Source: an uncultured Lachnospiraceae bacterium (GTDB taxonomy: Bacteria; Bacillota; Clostridia; Lachnospirales; Lachnospiraceae). From it: a stretch of 64,000 nucleotides of DNA. The DNA is taken from assembly GCA_900319245.1 (NCBI GenBank), contig ONNQ01000004.1, forward strand, positions 62,001 through 126,000. Direction: 5' to 3'. The translations under genes and the position numbers were made by a program. A model generated the notes under the pieces. It was not told the DNA's origin. It saw only the letters and a program-made list of their open reading frames with translations, and made no database searches. Every line of letters begins with the position of its first letter. Within the stretch, counting starts at the first letter, position 1. This document shows, piece after piece, positions 35,947 through 44,790 of this stretch.

Positions 35947-37029
35947 ATGATCACTATCAAAGAAATCGCGTCCAAGCTGGGTCTCAGTACGACGACCGTA
36001 TCCAATGTCATCCACGGAAAGACCAAAGAGGTATCGGCCGATACAATTGAACGGGTACAAAAATTCCTCGAGGAGGTGGAATACGTCCCCAATATCAACG
36101 CCCGCAATCTGGCGCAGGGGCAGTCCAAGATCATCGGGGTGGTTCTCAAATCGTTGGAGTTTCGCCTCTGGCACAGTGACAATATACTGAGCGATCCCTT
36201 CGTGTCGGAGATGATCGGCGGCATCGAAAAGGCTGTCCGCGAAGCCGGTTATTATATGATGCTTTACATTTCGGATGACATCGCGGAGATCATTCAGCAT
36301 ATCTCGATATGGAACGTCGATGGACTGATCCTGTTTTGCATGATGGACGACGACGCCAACCGTGTGGCTGCCAAATACCATAAGCCTATGGTCTGTATTG
36401 ACACCTATAGTACGGAGAAAAGCGATGACTTCATCAACGTGGGACTCGATGACGAGCAGGGCGTCTATGAGGCAGTGCGTTATCTGATCGACAGCGGACA
36501 CACGAAGATCGGCTTCCTAACAGATAACCGCGTGGGCGTCGACAGGGCGCGATTCTGGGGCTTTCGCCGGGCACTCAAAGAGGCGGGGATCGAGTACAGC
36601 GACCGCAGCTTTTTCCTCTTAAAGCCGGACAGGGACAATATCAATGGGAATATTGAAAAGCTTTGCAAAAAAGCGAGGGATTATACAGCGATCTTCTGCT
36701 GCTCGGACATCTACGCCGTGCTGATGATGGCGGCGCTCAAGGACAGGGGGTTCAGGATTCCGGAGGATATTTCCATCATTGGATTCGACGACAACCTTTA
36801 TTCGCGCATCTGTACGCCCCGTCTTACGACCGTACATCAGGATGCGGCGGAAAAGGGACGCGTGGCGGCCGGCATCCTGATCGACCAGATCCGGGGCAAG
36901 GCACCGGCCTCCAAAGAAGTGCGCCTGCATACGCATTTGGAAATCCGGGAGACAGTGAAAATTATTCCCGCAATTGACTGCACGGAAAACACAAACGAAT
37001 TTATGCAAAATGACGAAAATGGGCAATAG
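35947..37029 (+). CDS. LacI-family transcriptional regulator
   Basis: 360 residues from the ATG at 35947 (AGAGGT upstream); earlier in-frame codons have no such site and would precede the domain. The N-terminus is the LacI helix-turn-helix and hinge (MITIKEIASKLGLSTTTVSN, VIHGKTKEVSADTI), followed by a periplasmic-binding-like sugar sensor ending with DISIIGFDDN and PRLTTVHQD. It lies directly upstream of the malto-oligosaccharide operon in the same direction and is the likely local repressor or activator. The operator was not identified. Confidence 0.92.
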   Translation: MITIKEIASKLGLSTTTVSNVIHGKTKEVSADTIERVQKFLEEVEYVPNINARNLAQGQSKIIGVVLKSLEFRLWHSDNILSDPFVSEMIGGIEKAVREAGYYMMLYISDDIAEIIQHISIWNVDGLILFCMMDDDANRVAAKYHKPMVCIDTYSTEKSDDFINVGLDDEQGVYEAVRYLIDSGHTKIGFLTDNRVGVDRARFWGFRRALKEAGIEYSDRSFFLLKPDRDNINGNIEKLCKKARDYTAIFCCSDIYAVLMMAALKDRGFRIPEDISIIGFDDNLYSRICTPRLTTVHQDAAEKGRVAAGILIDQIRGKAPASKEVRLHTHLEIRETVKIIPAIDCTENTNEFMQNDENGQ

Positions 37030-37063
37030 TTATTGGAATGATGTGGAAATATGGAAAAAGGAC

Positions 37064-37091
37064 TTGTCAATATTTTGGAAAATGATACAAT
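37064..37091 (+). promoter_or_regulatory. Promoter of the maltodextrin ABC operon
   Basis: TTGTCA (37064-37069) and TACAAT (37086-37091) are 16 bases apart, giving a leader of about 75 bases before the binding-protein gene. A GCGC-centred inverted repeat (ATGCGC at 37107, GCGCAT at 37136) within the leader is a possible regulator site. Confidence 0.6.
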
Positions 37092-37174
37092 TCTACTGTA
37101 AACTTATGCGCTAAAGTATCAAGAAGGATGAACTGGCGCATGAAACTGTAGTTTATTTTCACAAGGAGGAAACT

Positions 37175-38524
37175 ATGAAAAAGAAACTTATGGCACTTGC
37201 ATTGGTTTCTGCTATGGTGCTCGGCCTGACCGCTTGCGGCGGTGGCTCCAGCAGCGCACCTGCAAGCGATGCAGGAACAGGTGAGGCAGCAGCAGAGGCA
37301 GAAGCTCCTGCAGCTACAGCATCCAGCGAAGGCGACATTCGTCTTGTCAACGGCAAGATCGAAGTAGATGCAGCTCTGAAAGCAGCAGCTGAGGCTTACA
37401 AGGCTGAGACAGGCGTTACCGTAGCCATCGAGTCCATGGGCGGCGGCGTAAACATTCAGGATACCCTGAAAGGTTATTATCAGGCAGATAACATGCCCGA
37501 CATCTTCGTTTGCGGTTCTGACGCAGACTTCGGCAACTGGACAGGCCTTCTGGCTGACCTGAGCGATCAGCCCTGGGCAGCTGACACAGACGCTGGTTAC
37601 AAGGATGCAGATGGCAAGATCATCGGCTTCCCTTACACAACTGAGGCAATCGGCCTTGCTTACAACGCTGATATCCTTGAGAAGGCTGGCATCGATCCCG
37701 CTTCCATCACTGGCCCCGAGAGCATGAAGGCAGCTTTCGAGACTTTGGATGCTAAGAAGGATGAGCTTGGTCTTACAGCAGTCATCGGCTGGTGCTGCGA
37801 GGCAAAGGATCTGTACTGGTCTACCGGTTCCCACAGCTTTGCAAACTATCTTGACGCAGGTCTTTCCAGAGACGACACCACCTACAGCGATATGCTCGCT
37901 GACGGCGGCAAGATCGATGCTGAGCGTTTCCAGCACTATGCTGAGATGATCGCTCTGTTCAACCAGTATTCCGATCCCGCTCTTCTTACTTCCGGCACAT
38001 ATGATCAGCAGATCCTCGGATTTGCTTCCGGCAAGTATGCATTCGTAACACAGGGTTCCTGGATCGGCACTACCATGACAAGCGACGACGCTGCACAGTA
38101 CGAAGAGGCTGGCAACTTCAAGGTTGGTATGATCCCTTACGCATTCGAGGAAGGCATCGACACCATCCTGACCAACTCCCCTTCCTGGTGGGCAGTATTC
38201 CAGAACGACAACACACAGAAGGCTGAGGACTTCCTTACATGGCTGGCAGGCGATGAAGGCCAGAAGTTCCTTGTTGAAGACGCTGGTTTCATCAGCCCCT
38301 TCAAGAGCTGCAAGTATGTAGCAAGCGATCCTTTCGCACAGACAATCTCTGACTACACAGCAGCAGGCAAGACCTCCTCTTGGCACTGGCTCAAGAACAA
38401 GGCTTCCCTGGACCAGAACGTCCTTGGTCAGCTCTATCTTGACTATGCGCTGGGCAACATCCCGGATGCAGCTACATTCACACAGGTCGTTTCCGACCAG
38501 GTTGCAAATTACTACGCACAGTAA
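37175..38524 (+). CDS. Carbohydrate ABC transporter substrate-binding lipoprotein
   Basis: 449 residues: a lipoprotein signal with lipobox LTACGG (Cys near residue 22), an Ala/Ser/Glu-rich linker, then a type 1 extracellular solute-binding fold. Given the following MalQ and glucosidase genes, malto-oligosaccharides are the likely ligands. AAGGAGGAAACT before ATG is an excellent ribosome site. Codon use differs strikingly from neighbours, with many GCT, GGT and GTT codons, as expected for a very highly translated gene. A hairpin after the gene separates it from the permeases. Confidence 0.92.
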   Translation: MKKKLMALALVSAMVLGLTACGGGSSSAPASDAGTGEAAAEAEAPAATASSEGDIRLVNGKIEVDAALKAAAEAYKAETGVTVAIESMGGGVNIQDTLKGYYQADNMPDIFVCGSDADFGNWTGLLADLSDQPWAADTDAGYKDADGKIIGFPYTTEAIGLAYNADILEKAGIDPASITGPESMKAAFETLDAKKDELGLTAVIGWCCEAKDLYWSTGSHSFANYLDAGLSRDDTTYSDMLADGGKIDAERFQHYAEMIALFNQYSDPALLTSGTYDQQILGFASGKYAFVTQGSWIGTTMTSDDAAQYEEAGNFKVGMIPYAFEEGIDTILTNSPSWWAVFQNDNTQKAEDFLTWLAGDEGQKFLVEDAGFISPFKSCKYVASDPFAQTISDYTAAGKTSSWHWLKNKASLDQNVLGQLYLDYALGNIPDAATFTQVVSDQVANYYAQ

Positions 38525-38606
38525 TTGAGAGGATCCCTGTATCCGCTTAGAACGGTTAGAATCTGTATATGACCGCTGCGAAAGCGAATCGAGTAGTTAA
38601 ACACAA

Positions 38607-38636
38607 GAAGGGGCGGCGCTCGTCGCCGCCCTTTAT
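38607..38636 (+). terminator. Stem-loop between binding-protein and permease genes
   Basis: AAGGGGCGGCG pairs with CGCCGCCCTTT around a four-to-six-base loop. The tail is CTTTATTG rather than a full T-run, so it probably stabilises the upstream message and only partly terminates, giving more binding protein than permease. Confidence 0.7.
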
Positions 38637-38660
38637 TGCTATCAATAGGGGGAATTACTA

Positions 38661-39710
38661 ATGAAAACGAATACAGCAGGCTCTAAGGGAGTATCCCTGA
38701 TCCTGATGATCGCAGGCGCTGTTATGACGGTCGCCGCGCTCGCGCTCGATTTCATGGGAAATAAGGTTTCCTTCAGGGGACCGCTTCTTGTGATCGGCGT
38801 AGTGGCTTTCTTCCTCGGACTCTATTTGTTTCCGACCCTGGAGCATCACAGAAAGATTGTCTATATCATCTTCCTGGTACCGCTCCTCTTTACATTTGCT
38901 GTAACTGTTATTATCCCGCTGGTCCTTGGTATCTTTTATTCCATGACAGACTGGACGGGCATCCAGTTCACGAAGTTCGTCGGCCTTGCCAATTATGCTG
39001 CCATGTTTAAGGACCCGGCGTTCATCTGGTCCGTACTGATGACATTCCTGTTCGTTGTCATCAACATGGTGCTGGTCAACCTTGTCGCATTCCTTCTGGC
39101 TCTTCTGTGCACGTCGGGCCTCAAGGGCGACGGATTCTTCAGAGCAGCATACTTCCTGCCTAACCTGATCGGCGGTATCGTCCTGGGTTACATCTGGCAG
39201 TTCGTATTCAACAACGTTCTGATCAATATCACGAAAATTTCCTGGCTGGTCCAGACCAAGACCGCGATGCTTGCTATCGTCATCGTCTATGTCTGGCAGT
39301 ACGCCGGTTATATCATGCTGATCTACATCACCGGCCTGACGCAGGTCCCCAAGGATGTCCTGGAAGCAGCTTCCATCGACGGCGCAGATGCGACACAGAC
39401 CCTGTTCCAGATCAAGATCCCCATGATCGCTTCCACGATCACGATCTGCACATTCCTGACCCTGACATCCGCGTTCAAGCAGTTCGACGTCAACCTGGCG
39501 TTGACGGGCGGCACAGGTTCTGTCCCGAACTTCATGGGCGCCTACCTGACAAACGGTACGCAGATGCTGGCATTGAACATCTACAATACCGCGGTATCCA
39601 AGAACAACTATTCTCTTGGTCAGGCCAAGGCCGTGCTGTTCTTCATCATCCTGGCATGCGTATCCCTGATCCAGGTGCGTATTTCTAACTCGAAGGAGGT
39701 GGAACTGTAA
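38661..39710 (+). CDS. Maltodextrin ABC transporter permease, MalF-like
   Basis: 349 residues, about eight membrane helices: an extra N-terminal pair (residues 10-60) and a six-helix core. The EAA loop that contacts the ATPase reads EAASIDGADATQTLFQIKIP. AGGGGGAATT precedes the ATG. The stop codon overlaps the start of the next permease by one base. No ATPase gene is in the operon; a shared MsmX-type ATPase is the usual solution in Firmicutes. Confidence 0.92.
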   Translation: MKTNTAGSKGVSLILMIAGAVMTVAALALDFMGNKVSFRGPLLVIGVVAFFLGLYLFPTLEHHRKIVYIIFLVPLLFTFAVTVIIPLVLGIFYSMTDWTGIQFTKFVGLANYAAMFKDPAFIWSVLMTFLFVVINMVLVNLVAFLLALLCTSGLKGDGFFRAAYFLPNLIGGIVLGYIWQFVFNNVLINITKISWLVQTKTAMLAIVIVYVWQYAGYIMLIYITGLTQVPKDVLEAASIDGADATQTLFQIKIPMIASTITICTFLTLTSAFKQFDVNLALTGGTGSVPNFMGAYLTNGTQMLALNIYNTAVSKNNYSLGQAKAVLFFIILACVSLIQVRISNSKEVEL

Positions 39711-40582
39711 TGGTAGGAAAGGAAAAAAGAACAAGATCCTATATTCTGACAGCAGTCGGCGTACTGATCGCGCTGTATGTCCTGTTCCCGTTCTTCCTGG
39801 TCGTTCTCAACTCCTTCAAGGCGCAGTCCTCGATCGTCGCGAGCCCCGTGGCCTTCAAGGGCGCATCCTTCGGACAGCTGATGACTAACCTGAACGCGGT
39901 CATCAACAACTCGAACTTCCAGTTCTGGTACGCATTCGGAACATCTGCAGTCATCACGATCATCTCGCTGGTGCTGCTGGCGCTGCTGGGCTCCATGGCA
40001 GCATGGGTCATCAGCCGCAACAACAAGACCAAATGGGCATATGCGATCTATATGATCTTCATCGCTTCGATGATCATCCCTTTCCAGGTCGTCATGCTGC
40101 CCCTGATCTCCACATTCAGAGATGTGGGTAAATTCGTCGGCATCAGCATGCTGCAGTCCATCCCCGGCATCGTATTCGCGTACTGCGGATTCGGCGGAGC
40201 CATGACTGTATTCATCCTGACCGGTTTCATCAAGGGCGTACCGTATGACCTTGAGGAAGCGGCGGCGATCGACGGATGCTCCCCCGAGGGAACATTCTTC
40301 CGCATCATCCTGCCTCTTCTGACCCCCGTCATCACGACCGTCACGATCCTGAACGGCATGTGGATCTGGAACGACTACCTGCTCCCTTCCCTGATGCTGG
40401 GACAGAACGGCAAGGTCAAGACCCTGCCCGTAGCAGTGCAGGCGTTCGTAGGCTCCTACGTCAAGCAGTGGGATCTGATCCTGACAGCAGCGCTGCTGGC
40501 GATCATCCCCATGGTCGTCATCTTCCTGATCGGCCAGAAGCAGATCATGAACGGAATGGTAGAAGGCGCAGTCAAGGGCTGA
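39710..40582 (+). CDS. Maltodextrin ABC transporter permease, MalG-like
   Basis: 290 residues with six helices and the EAA motif LEEAAAIDGCSPEGTFFRII (about residues 181-200). It pairs with the MalF-like subunit and is translationally coupled to it through the TAATG overlap. Confidence 0.92.
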   Translation: MVGKEKRTRSYILTAVGVLIALYVLFPFFLVVLNSFKAQSSIVASPVAFKGASFGQLMTNLNAVINNSNFQFWYAFGTSAVITIISLVLLALLGSMAAWVISRNNKTKWAYAIYMIFIASMIIPFQVVMLPLISTFRDVGKFVGISMLQSIPGIVFAYCGFGGAMTVFILTGFIKGVPYDLEEAAAIDGCSPEGTFFRIILPLLTPVITTVTILNGMWIWNDYLLPSLMLGQNGKVKTLPVAVQAFVGSYVKQWDLILTAALLAIIPMVVIFLIGQKQIMNGMVEGAVKG

Positions 40583-40603
40583 TATAGGACTACATTGCAA
40601 TTG

Positions 40604-40640
40604 GGAGAGAGGCTGTGCCGGAACCGGTGCAGCCTCTCGA
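40604..40640 (+). terminator. Stem-loop between permease and YesL genes
   Basis: GAGAGGCTG pairs with CAGCCTCTC around an 18-base loop that can itself fold (CCGGAACCGG). The following GATTCGT gives no T-run, so it is more likely a processing or stability element than a full stop. Confidence 0.5.
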
Positions 40641-40681
40641 TTCGTATAACTTGTGTTTGCTGCAATAACAAGAGGAAGAGT

Positions 40682-41359
40682 ATGAAGAATCTGTTTGGCC
40701 AGGATGGGCCGGTGATGCGGGCGCTCACGGATCTGAGCACACTCATGTTTCTCAATATTTTGACAGTCATTTTCTGCATCCCGGTGGTGACGGCAGGCGC
40801 CTCTCTGGCAGCCATGCATTATATATTCATGGAGATGATCGAGGATAGGGGCGGGCCGCTGGTAACGGAATTCTGGAAGCGCTTTAAGGAGAACCTTAAG
40901 AACGCGACGCCAATCTGGCTGATCATGCTGGCTGCCGCGGTGTTCCTTTATGTGGATTACAGGATCATTTCCTCCGGGCAGGCAGGCCTGCCGAGAGCGA
41001 TGCTGATCCCGATCTATGCGGCGGCGTTTGTGCTCGCTGCGCTTTATGTGTACGTGATACCGCTGACAGCGCGGTTCGTGTACAGGACTGGCGCGGCTTT
41101 TAAGAACGCGGGGATCCTGGCGATCGCTTATTTTCCGAGGACTATTCTGATGGTCATCATCAGCGCTGCGGTCCCTTATCTGCTTTATAATGTGACACGT
41201 CTGCTTCCGCTGTTCTTTTTACTTGGTTTATCACTTCCCGGCTATTTCTGCGCACTGATCTATATGCCGGTTTTTGATAAACTGATGGGGAAACCGGAAG
41301 TGGAAGAAGAAAAACCCTGGATATTGGATGACGACAACATGGAAGGAAAGGAAGGATAA
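40682..41359 (+). CDS. YesL-family (DUF624) membrane protein
   Basis: 225 residues with about five hydrophobic segments. YesL proteins recur in Firmicute operons for oligosaccharide ABC uptake; their role is unknown, perhaps in assembly or regulation of the transporter. The start at 40682 has AAGAGGAAGAG upstream; the longer frame from 40595 crosses the stem-loop. The C-terminal tail is acidic (EVEEEKPWILDDDNMEGKE). The gene ends three bases before malQ. Confidence 0.85.
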   Translation: MKNLFGQDGPVMRALTDLSTLMFLNILTVIFCIPVVTAGASLAAMHYIFMEMIEDRGGPLVTEFWKRFKENLKNATPIWLIMLAAAVFLYVDYRIISSGQAGLPRAMLIPIYAAAFVLAALYVYVIPLTARFVYRTGAAFKNAGILAIAYFPRTILMVIISAAVPYLLYNVTRLLPLFFLLGLSLPGYFCALIYMPVFDKLMGKPEVEEEKPWILDDDNMEGKEG

Positions 41360-41361
41360 CA

Positions 41362-42861
41362 ATGCGTACAAGCGGAATTCTGTTCCCGATTTTCAGCCTG
41401 CCCGGCAAGTACGGGATCGGCTGTTTCTCGGAGGAAGCGTATAAGTTTGTGGATTTTCTGAAAAGTGCGGACCAGACCTATTGGCAGATCCTGCCTCTTG
41501 GGCCCACTGGATATGGTGATTCGCCCTACCAGTCCTTCTCGACCTTCGCGGGGAATCCGTATCTGATCAGCCTGGAAGCACTGATCGACCAGGGGCTTCT
41601 GACCGAAGCGGAGTGCGACGCGGTCGACTTCGGAGATGGCAGGGAAGTGGACTACGGCAAATTGTATGAGGGACGCTGGGACCTTCTGCGCAAAGCGTAT
41701 GAGAGAAGCGGACACAAGGACACAGCGGAATTTGCCGCCTTTAGAGAGGACAATGCATTCTGGCTGTCCGATTACGCGCTCTTTATGGCCGTCAAGGACG
41801 CCCATGGCGGCGCCGGTGCGAGCGAGTGGGAGCCGGACATCCGTGATCATAAAGAAGAGGCTGTCGCCGCATGGGCGAAGAAGCTGCAGAAGGAAGCGGG
41901 CTTCTATGAGTATCTGCAATTTGAGTTCACAAGGCAGTGGAAAAAGCTGCGGGACTACGCGACAGAGAAGGGAATCCGGATCATCGGCGATATCCCGATC
42001 TATGTATCGGCGGACAGCGCAGACTTCTGGGCGCACAGAGAGCTCTTCCAGCTCGATGACAGGGGCCGCATCCGCATGATCGCGGGCGTGCCGCCGGACG
42101 GATTTTCCGCGACCGGCCAGGTTTGGGGCAATCCTCTTTATAATTGGCCCAAACACAAAGAGATGGGATACGACTGGTGGATTCGCCGCATCGCCAAGTG
42201 CAAAGAGCTCTATGACGTCATCCGAATCGACCATTTCCGCGGATTTGATGAATATTTTGCCATCCCGGCCGATTCGGACACAGCCGCTTCCGGGCACTGG
42301 GAAAAGGGACCGGGCACCGATCTGTTTGACGCGATCAGGGATAAGCTTGGCGAGACCCCCATCATTGCGGAAGATCTGGGCTATGTGACAGAGACAGTGC
42401 GCCAGCTGGTGCGCGACACGGGATTCCCCAACATGAAAGTGCTGGAGTTTGCCTTTGACTCGAGAGATTCGTCCGGCGCCATGGAATACCTGCCCTACCG
42501 CTATCAGCGCAACTGCGTGGTCTACACGGGTACCCATGACAACGAGACCCTGCGCGGCTGGATCGACAGCATTCTCCCTGTGGAGAGAAAGCAGGTCTGC
42601 GAGTATCTGGACGTCAGAACCGAGGACCCGCAGGAGATCGTCGAGAAGATGATCATCGCGGCCTTCAGCTCCGTGGCAGATTACTGCATTATACCGCTGC
42701 AGGACTATCTGGGGCTCGATAACAGCGCGCGCATCAACCAGCCCTCGACCAATGGCAAGAACTGGAAATGGCGCGTCGATAAAAAGGATCTGTCGGCACA
42801 GCTGATCAAGCGGATTGCGGCCCTGACCGCGCTGTACGGAAGAAAGCCCGAACAGGCGTGA
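41362..42861 (+). CDS. malQ: 4-alpha-glucanotransferase (amylomaltase)
   Basis: 499 residues, GH77. Motifs: the N-terminal RTSGILFPIFSLPGKYGIGC, IIGDIPIYVSADSAD, DVIRIDHFRGF with the nucleophile aspartate (about residue 293), IIAEDLGYVT with the acid glutamate (about 338), and YTGTHDNETLRGW. It transfers glucan segments between maltodextrins, releasing glucose and longer chains in the cytoplasm after import by the operon's transporter. AAGGAAGG precedes the ATG. Confidence 0.96.
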   Translation: MRTSGILFPIFSLPGKYGIGCFSEEAYKFVDFLKSADQTYWQILPLGPTGYGDSPYQSFSTFAGNPYLISLEALIDQGLLTEAECDAVDFGDGREVDYGKLYEGRWDLLRKAYERSGHKDTAEFAAFREDNAFWLSDYALFMAVKDAHGGAGASEWEPDIRDHKEEAVAAWAKKLQKEAGFYEYLQFEFTRQWKKLRDYATEKGIRIIGDIPIYVSADSADFWAHRELFQLDDRGRIRMIAGVPPDGFSATGQVWGNPLYNWPKHKEMGYDWWIRRIAKCKELYDVIRIDHFRGFDEYFAIPADSDTAASGHWEKGPGTDLFDAIRDKLGETPIIAEDLGYVTETVRQLVRDTGFPNMKVLEFAFDSRDSSGAMEYLPYRYQRNCVVYTGTHDNETLRGWIDSILPVERKQVCEYLDVRTEDPQEIVEKMIIAAFSSVADYCIIPLQDYLGLDNSARINQPSTNGKNWKWRVDKKDLSAQLIKRIAALTALYGRKPEQA

Positions 42862-42946
42862 AGACGGTCTAAGGATTGAACGTTGTTGCATCGATCATGG
42901 GAAACATGATGGTTCATATATACAGTGCTACAGCTTGGAGGTAAGA

Positions 42947-44611
42947 ATGAAGAAGACCTGGTGGAAAGAAAGTGTTATTTATCAGATCTATCCCCGCAGC
43001 TACGCGGACAGTAACGGCGATGGAATCGGTGATCTTAACGGAATCACGTCCAAACTGGACTATTTGAAGGAGCTTGGCATTGACGTTATCTGGCTCTCCC
43101 CCGTCTATAAGTCGCCCAACGACGACAACGGCTACGATATCAGCGATTACGAGGATATCATGGACGAGTTCGGCACCATGGAGGATTTTGACCGGATGCT
43201 GGCAGAGGCGCATGCGCGCGGGATCAAAATCGTGATGGACCTCGTTGTCAACCACACGTCCGACGAGCACAAGTGGTTTCTGGAGAGCCGCAGCAGTAAG
43301 GACAATCCCAAGCGGGATTACTACTTCTGGAGAGAGGGAAAGGACGGCAAAGAGCCCAATAACTGGGGCTCCTGGTTCTCCGGCTCCGCCTGGAAGTACG
43401 ATGAGACGACGGATATGTACTATCTGCACCTCTTCTCCCCCAAGCAGCCCGACCTCAACTGGGACAATCCGGCTGTGCGTAAGGATGTGTTCGACATGAT
43501 GACCCGCTGGTGCGAGAAGGGCATCGACGGCTTTCGAATGGACGTCATCAGCCTGATCTCCAAGCCTGCCGGTCTTCCCGACGCGCCGCTCATGAATGAG
43601 CTGTACGGCGACTGCGGCTGCACGGCCAACGGACCCCACGTCCACGAGTACCTGAAGGAGATGAATCGAAAGGTCCTCTCTAAATTCGATCTAATGACCG
43701 TCGGCGAGACAGCAAATGTGACACTGGAGGAGGCCAAAAAATACGCCAATAGCGAGGGAACAGAGCTCAACATGGTCTTCCAGTTCGAGCATGTAGGCCT
43801 TGATGGGGATGCAGAGTTCAAGTGGTCCACCAGAAAGATGCCGCTTGTGCCGCTCAAGGAGAACCTGACTAAGTGGCAGAAGGGCCTGGACGAAGTGGCT
43901 TGGAACAGCCTTTTCTTCTGCAACCATGATCAACCCCGCATCGTCAACCGTCTGGGAGATCCCTCCGACGCGTATCGCGAGGTTTCGGCCAAGTGCATTG
44001 CTACCTGCCTGCATATGATGCAGGGTACACCCTATGTATATCAGGGTGAAGAGCTCGGCATGACCAATTATCCCTTCCAGTCTGTCAAGGACTTCAACGA
44101 CCTGGAATCGATCAATGCCTACTACGAGCTGACGGAGAAGATGGGATGGAATCCCAGTGAGATCTTCCCCAAGATCGCCAACAAGAGCCGGGACAATGCC
44201 CGCACGCCCATGCAGTGGGACGATTCACCCAATGCAGGATTCACCACAGGAAAGCCCTGGCTGGCCGTCAATCCCAACTACAAGAAGATTAATGCCGCGG
44301 AGCAGATCGCACGCGCGGACTCCGTCTTCCACTACTATAAAAAGCTGATCGAGCTGCGCCACAACTACGAGATCATCGTCTATGGCCACTATGATCTTCT
44401 TCTGGCGGAGGATCCCGATCTCTACGTCTACACAAGAGAGCTGAACGGCCAAAAGCTTCTGGTCGTCTGCAACTTCTCCGACAACGAGAGAGAGTTCATG
44501 CCGGATGAGGAATTCAGAGACGGCGAAGTGCTGATCCAGAACTACGAGGGAAGCGATATCTTCGACGGGAAGCTGGAAGCTTATGAAGCTTACGTAATCT
44601 ACAAGGCATAA
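42947..44611 (+). CDS. GH13 alpha-glucosidase / oligo-1,6-glucosidase
   Basis: 554 residues. The start at 42947 follows GGAGGT by five bases; the alternative TTG at 42935 overlaps that site. Conserved regions: DLVVNHTSDEH, GFRMDVISLISK with nucleophile Asp (about residue 199), TVGETAN with the acid Glu (about 252) and NHDQPR (about 325). The Val after the nucleophile region (DVIS) is typical of alpha-1,4/1,6-glucosidases of subfamily 31. It would hydrolyse maltose, isomaltose or short dextrins. It is last in the operon. Confidence 0.93.
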   Translation: MKKTWWKESVIYQIYPRSYADSNGDGIGDLNGITSKLDYLKELGIDVIWLSPVYKSPNDDNGYDISDYEDIMDEFGTMEDFDRMLAEAHARGIKIVMDLVVNHTSDEHKWFLESRSSKDNPKRDYYFWREGKDGKEPNNWGSWFSGSAWKYDETTDMYYLHLFSPKQPDLNWDNPAVRKDVFDMMTRWCEKGIDGFRMDVISLISKPAGLPDAPLMNELYGDCGCTANGPHVHEYLKEMNRKVLSKFDLMTVGETANVTLEEAKKYANSEGTELNMVFQFEHVGLDGDAEFKWSTRKMPLVPLKENLTKWQKGLDEVAWNSLFFCNHDQPRIVNRLGDPSDAYREVSAKCIATCLHMMQGTPYVYQGEELGMTNYPFQSVKDFNDLESINAYYELTEKMGWNPSEIFPKIANKSRDNARTPMQWDDSPNAGFTTGKPWLAVNPNYKKINAAEQIARADSVFHYYKKLIELRHNYEIIVYGHYDLLLAEDPDLYVYTRELNGQKLLVVCNFSDNEREFMPDEEFRDGEVLIQNYEGSDIFDGKLEAYEAYVIYKA

Positions 44612-44631
44612 TAAATAATTTGTATTTTAAG

Positions 44632-44672
44632 GACTGCCGTATTAAGAAGAGATTCTTAATGCGGCAGTTTCG
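44632..44672 (+). terminator. Terminator of the maltodextrin operon
   Basis: ACTGCCGTATTAAG pairs with CTTAATGCGGCAGT (one wobble) around a short loop, followed by TTTCGTCT. Confidence 0.75.
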
Positions 44673-44790
44673 TCTATATAGGGGCTTGCCGCACCATTCA
44701 TCGAGCCCCTTTATGGACTGAAAATCTGCTATAATAATTTAAATATGCTCCGTAACAGGAACCCTATAAGAAAGAGGAGATTTGGCAGCC

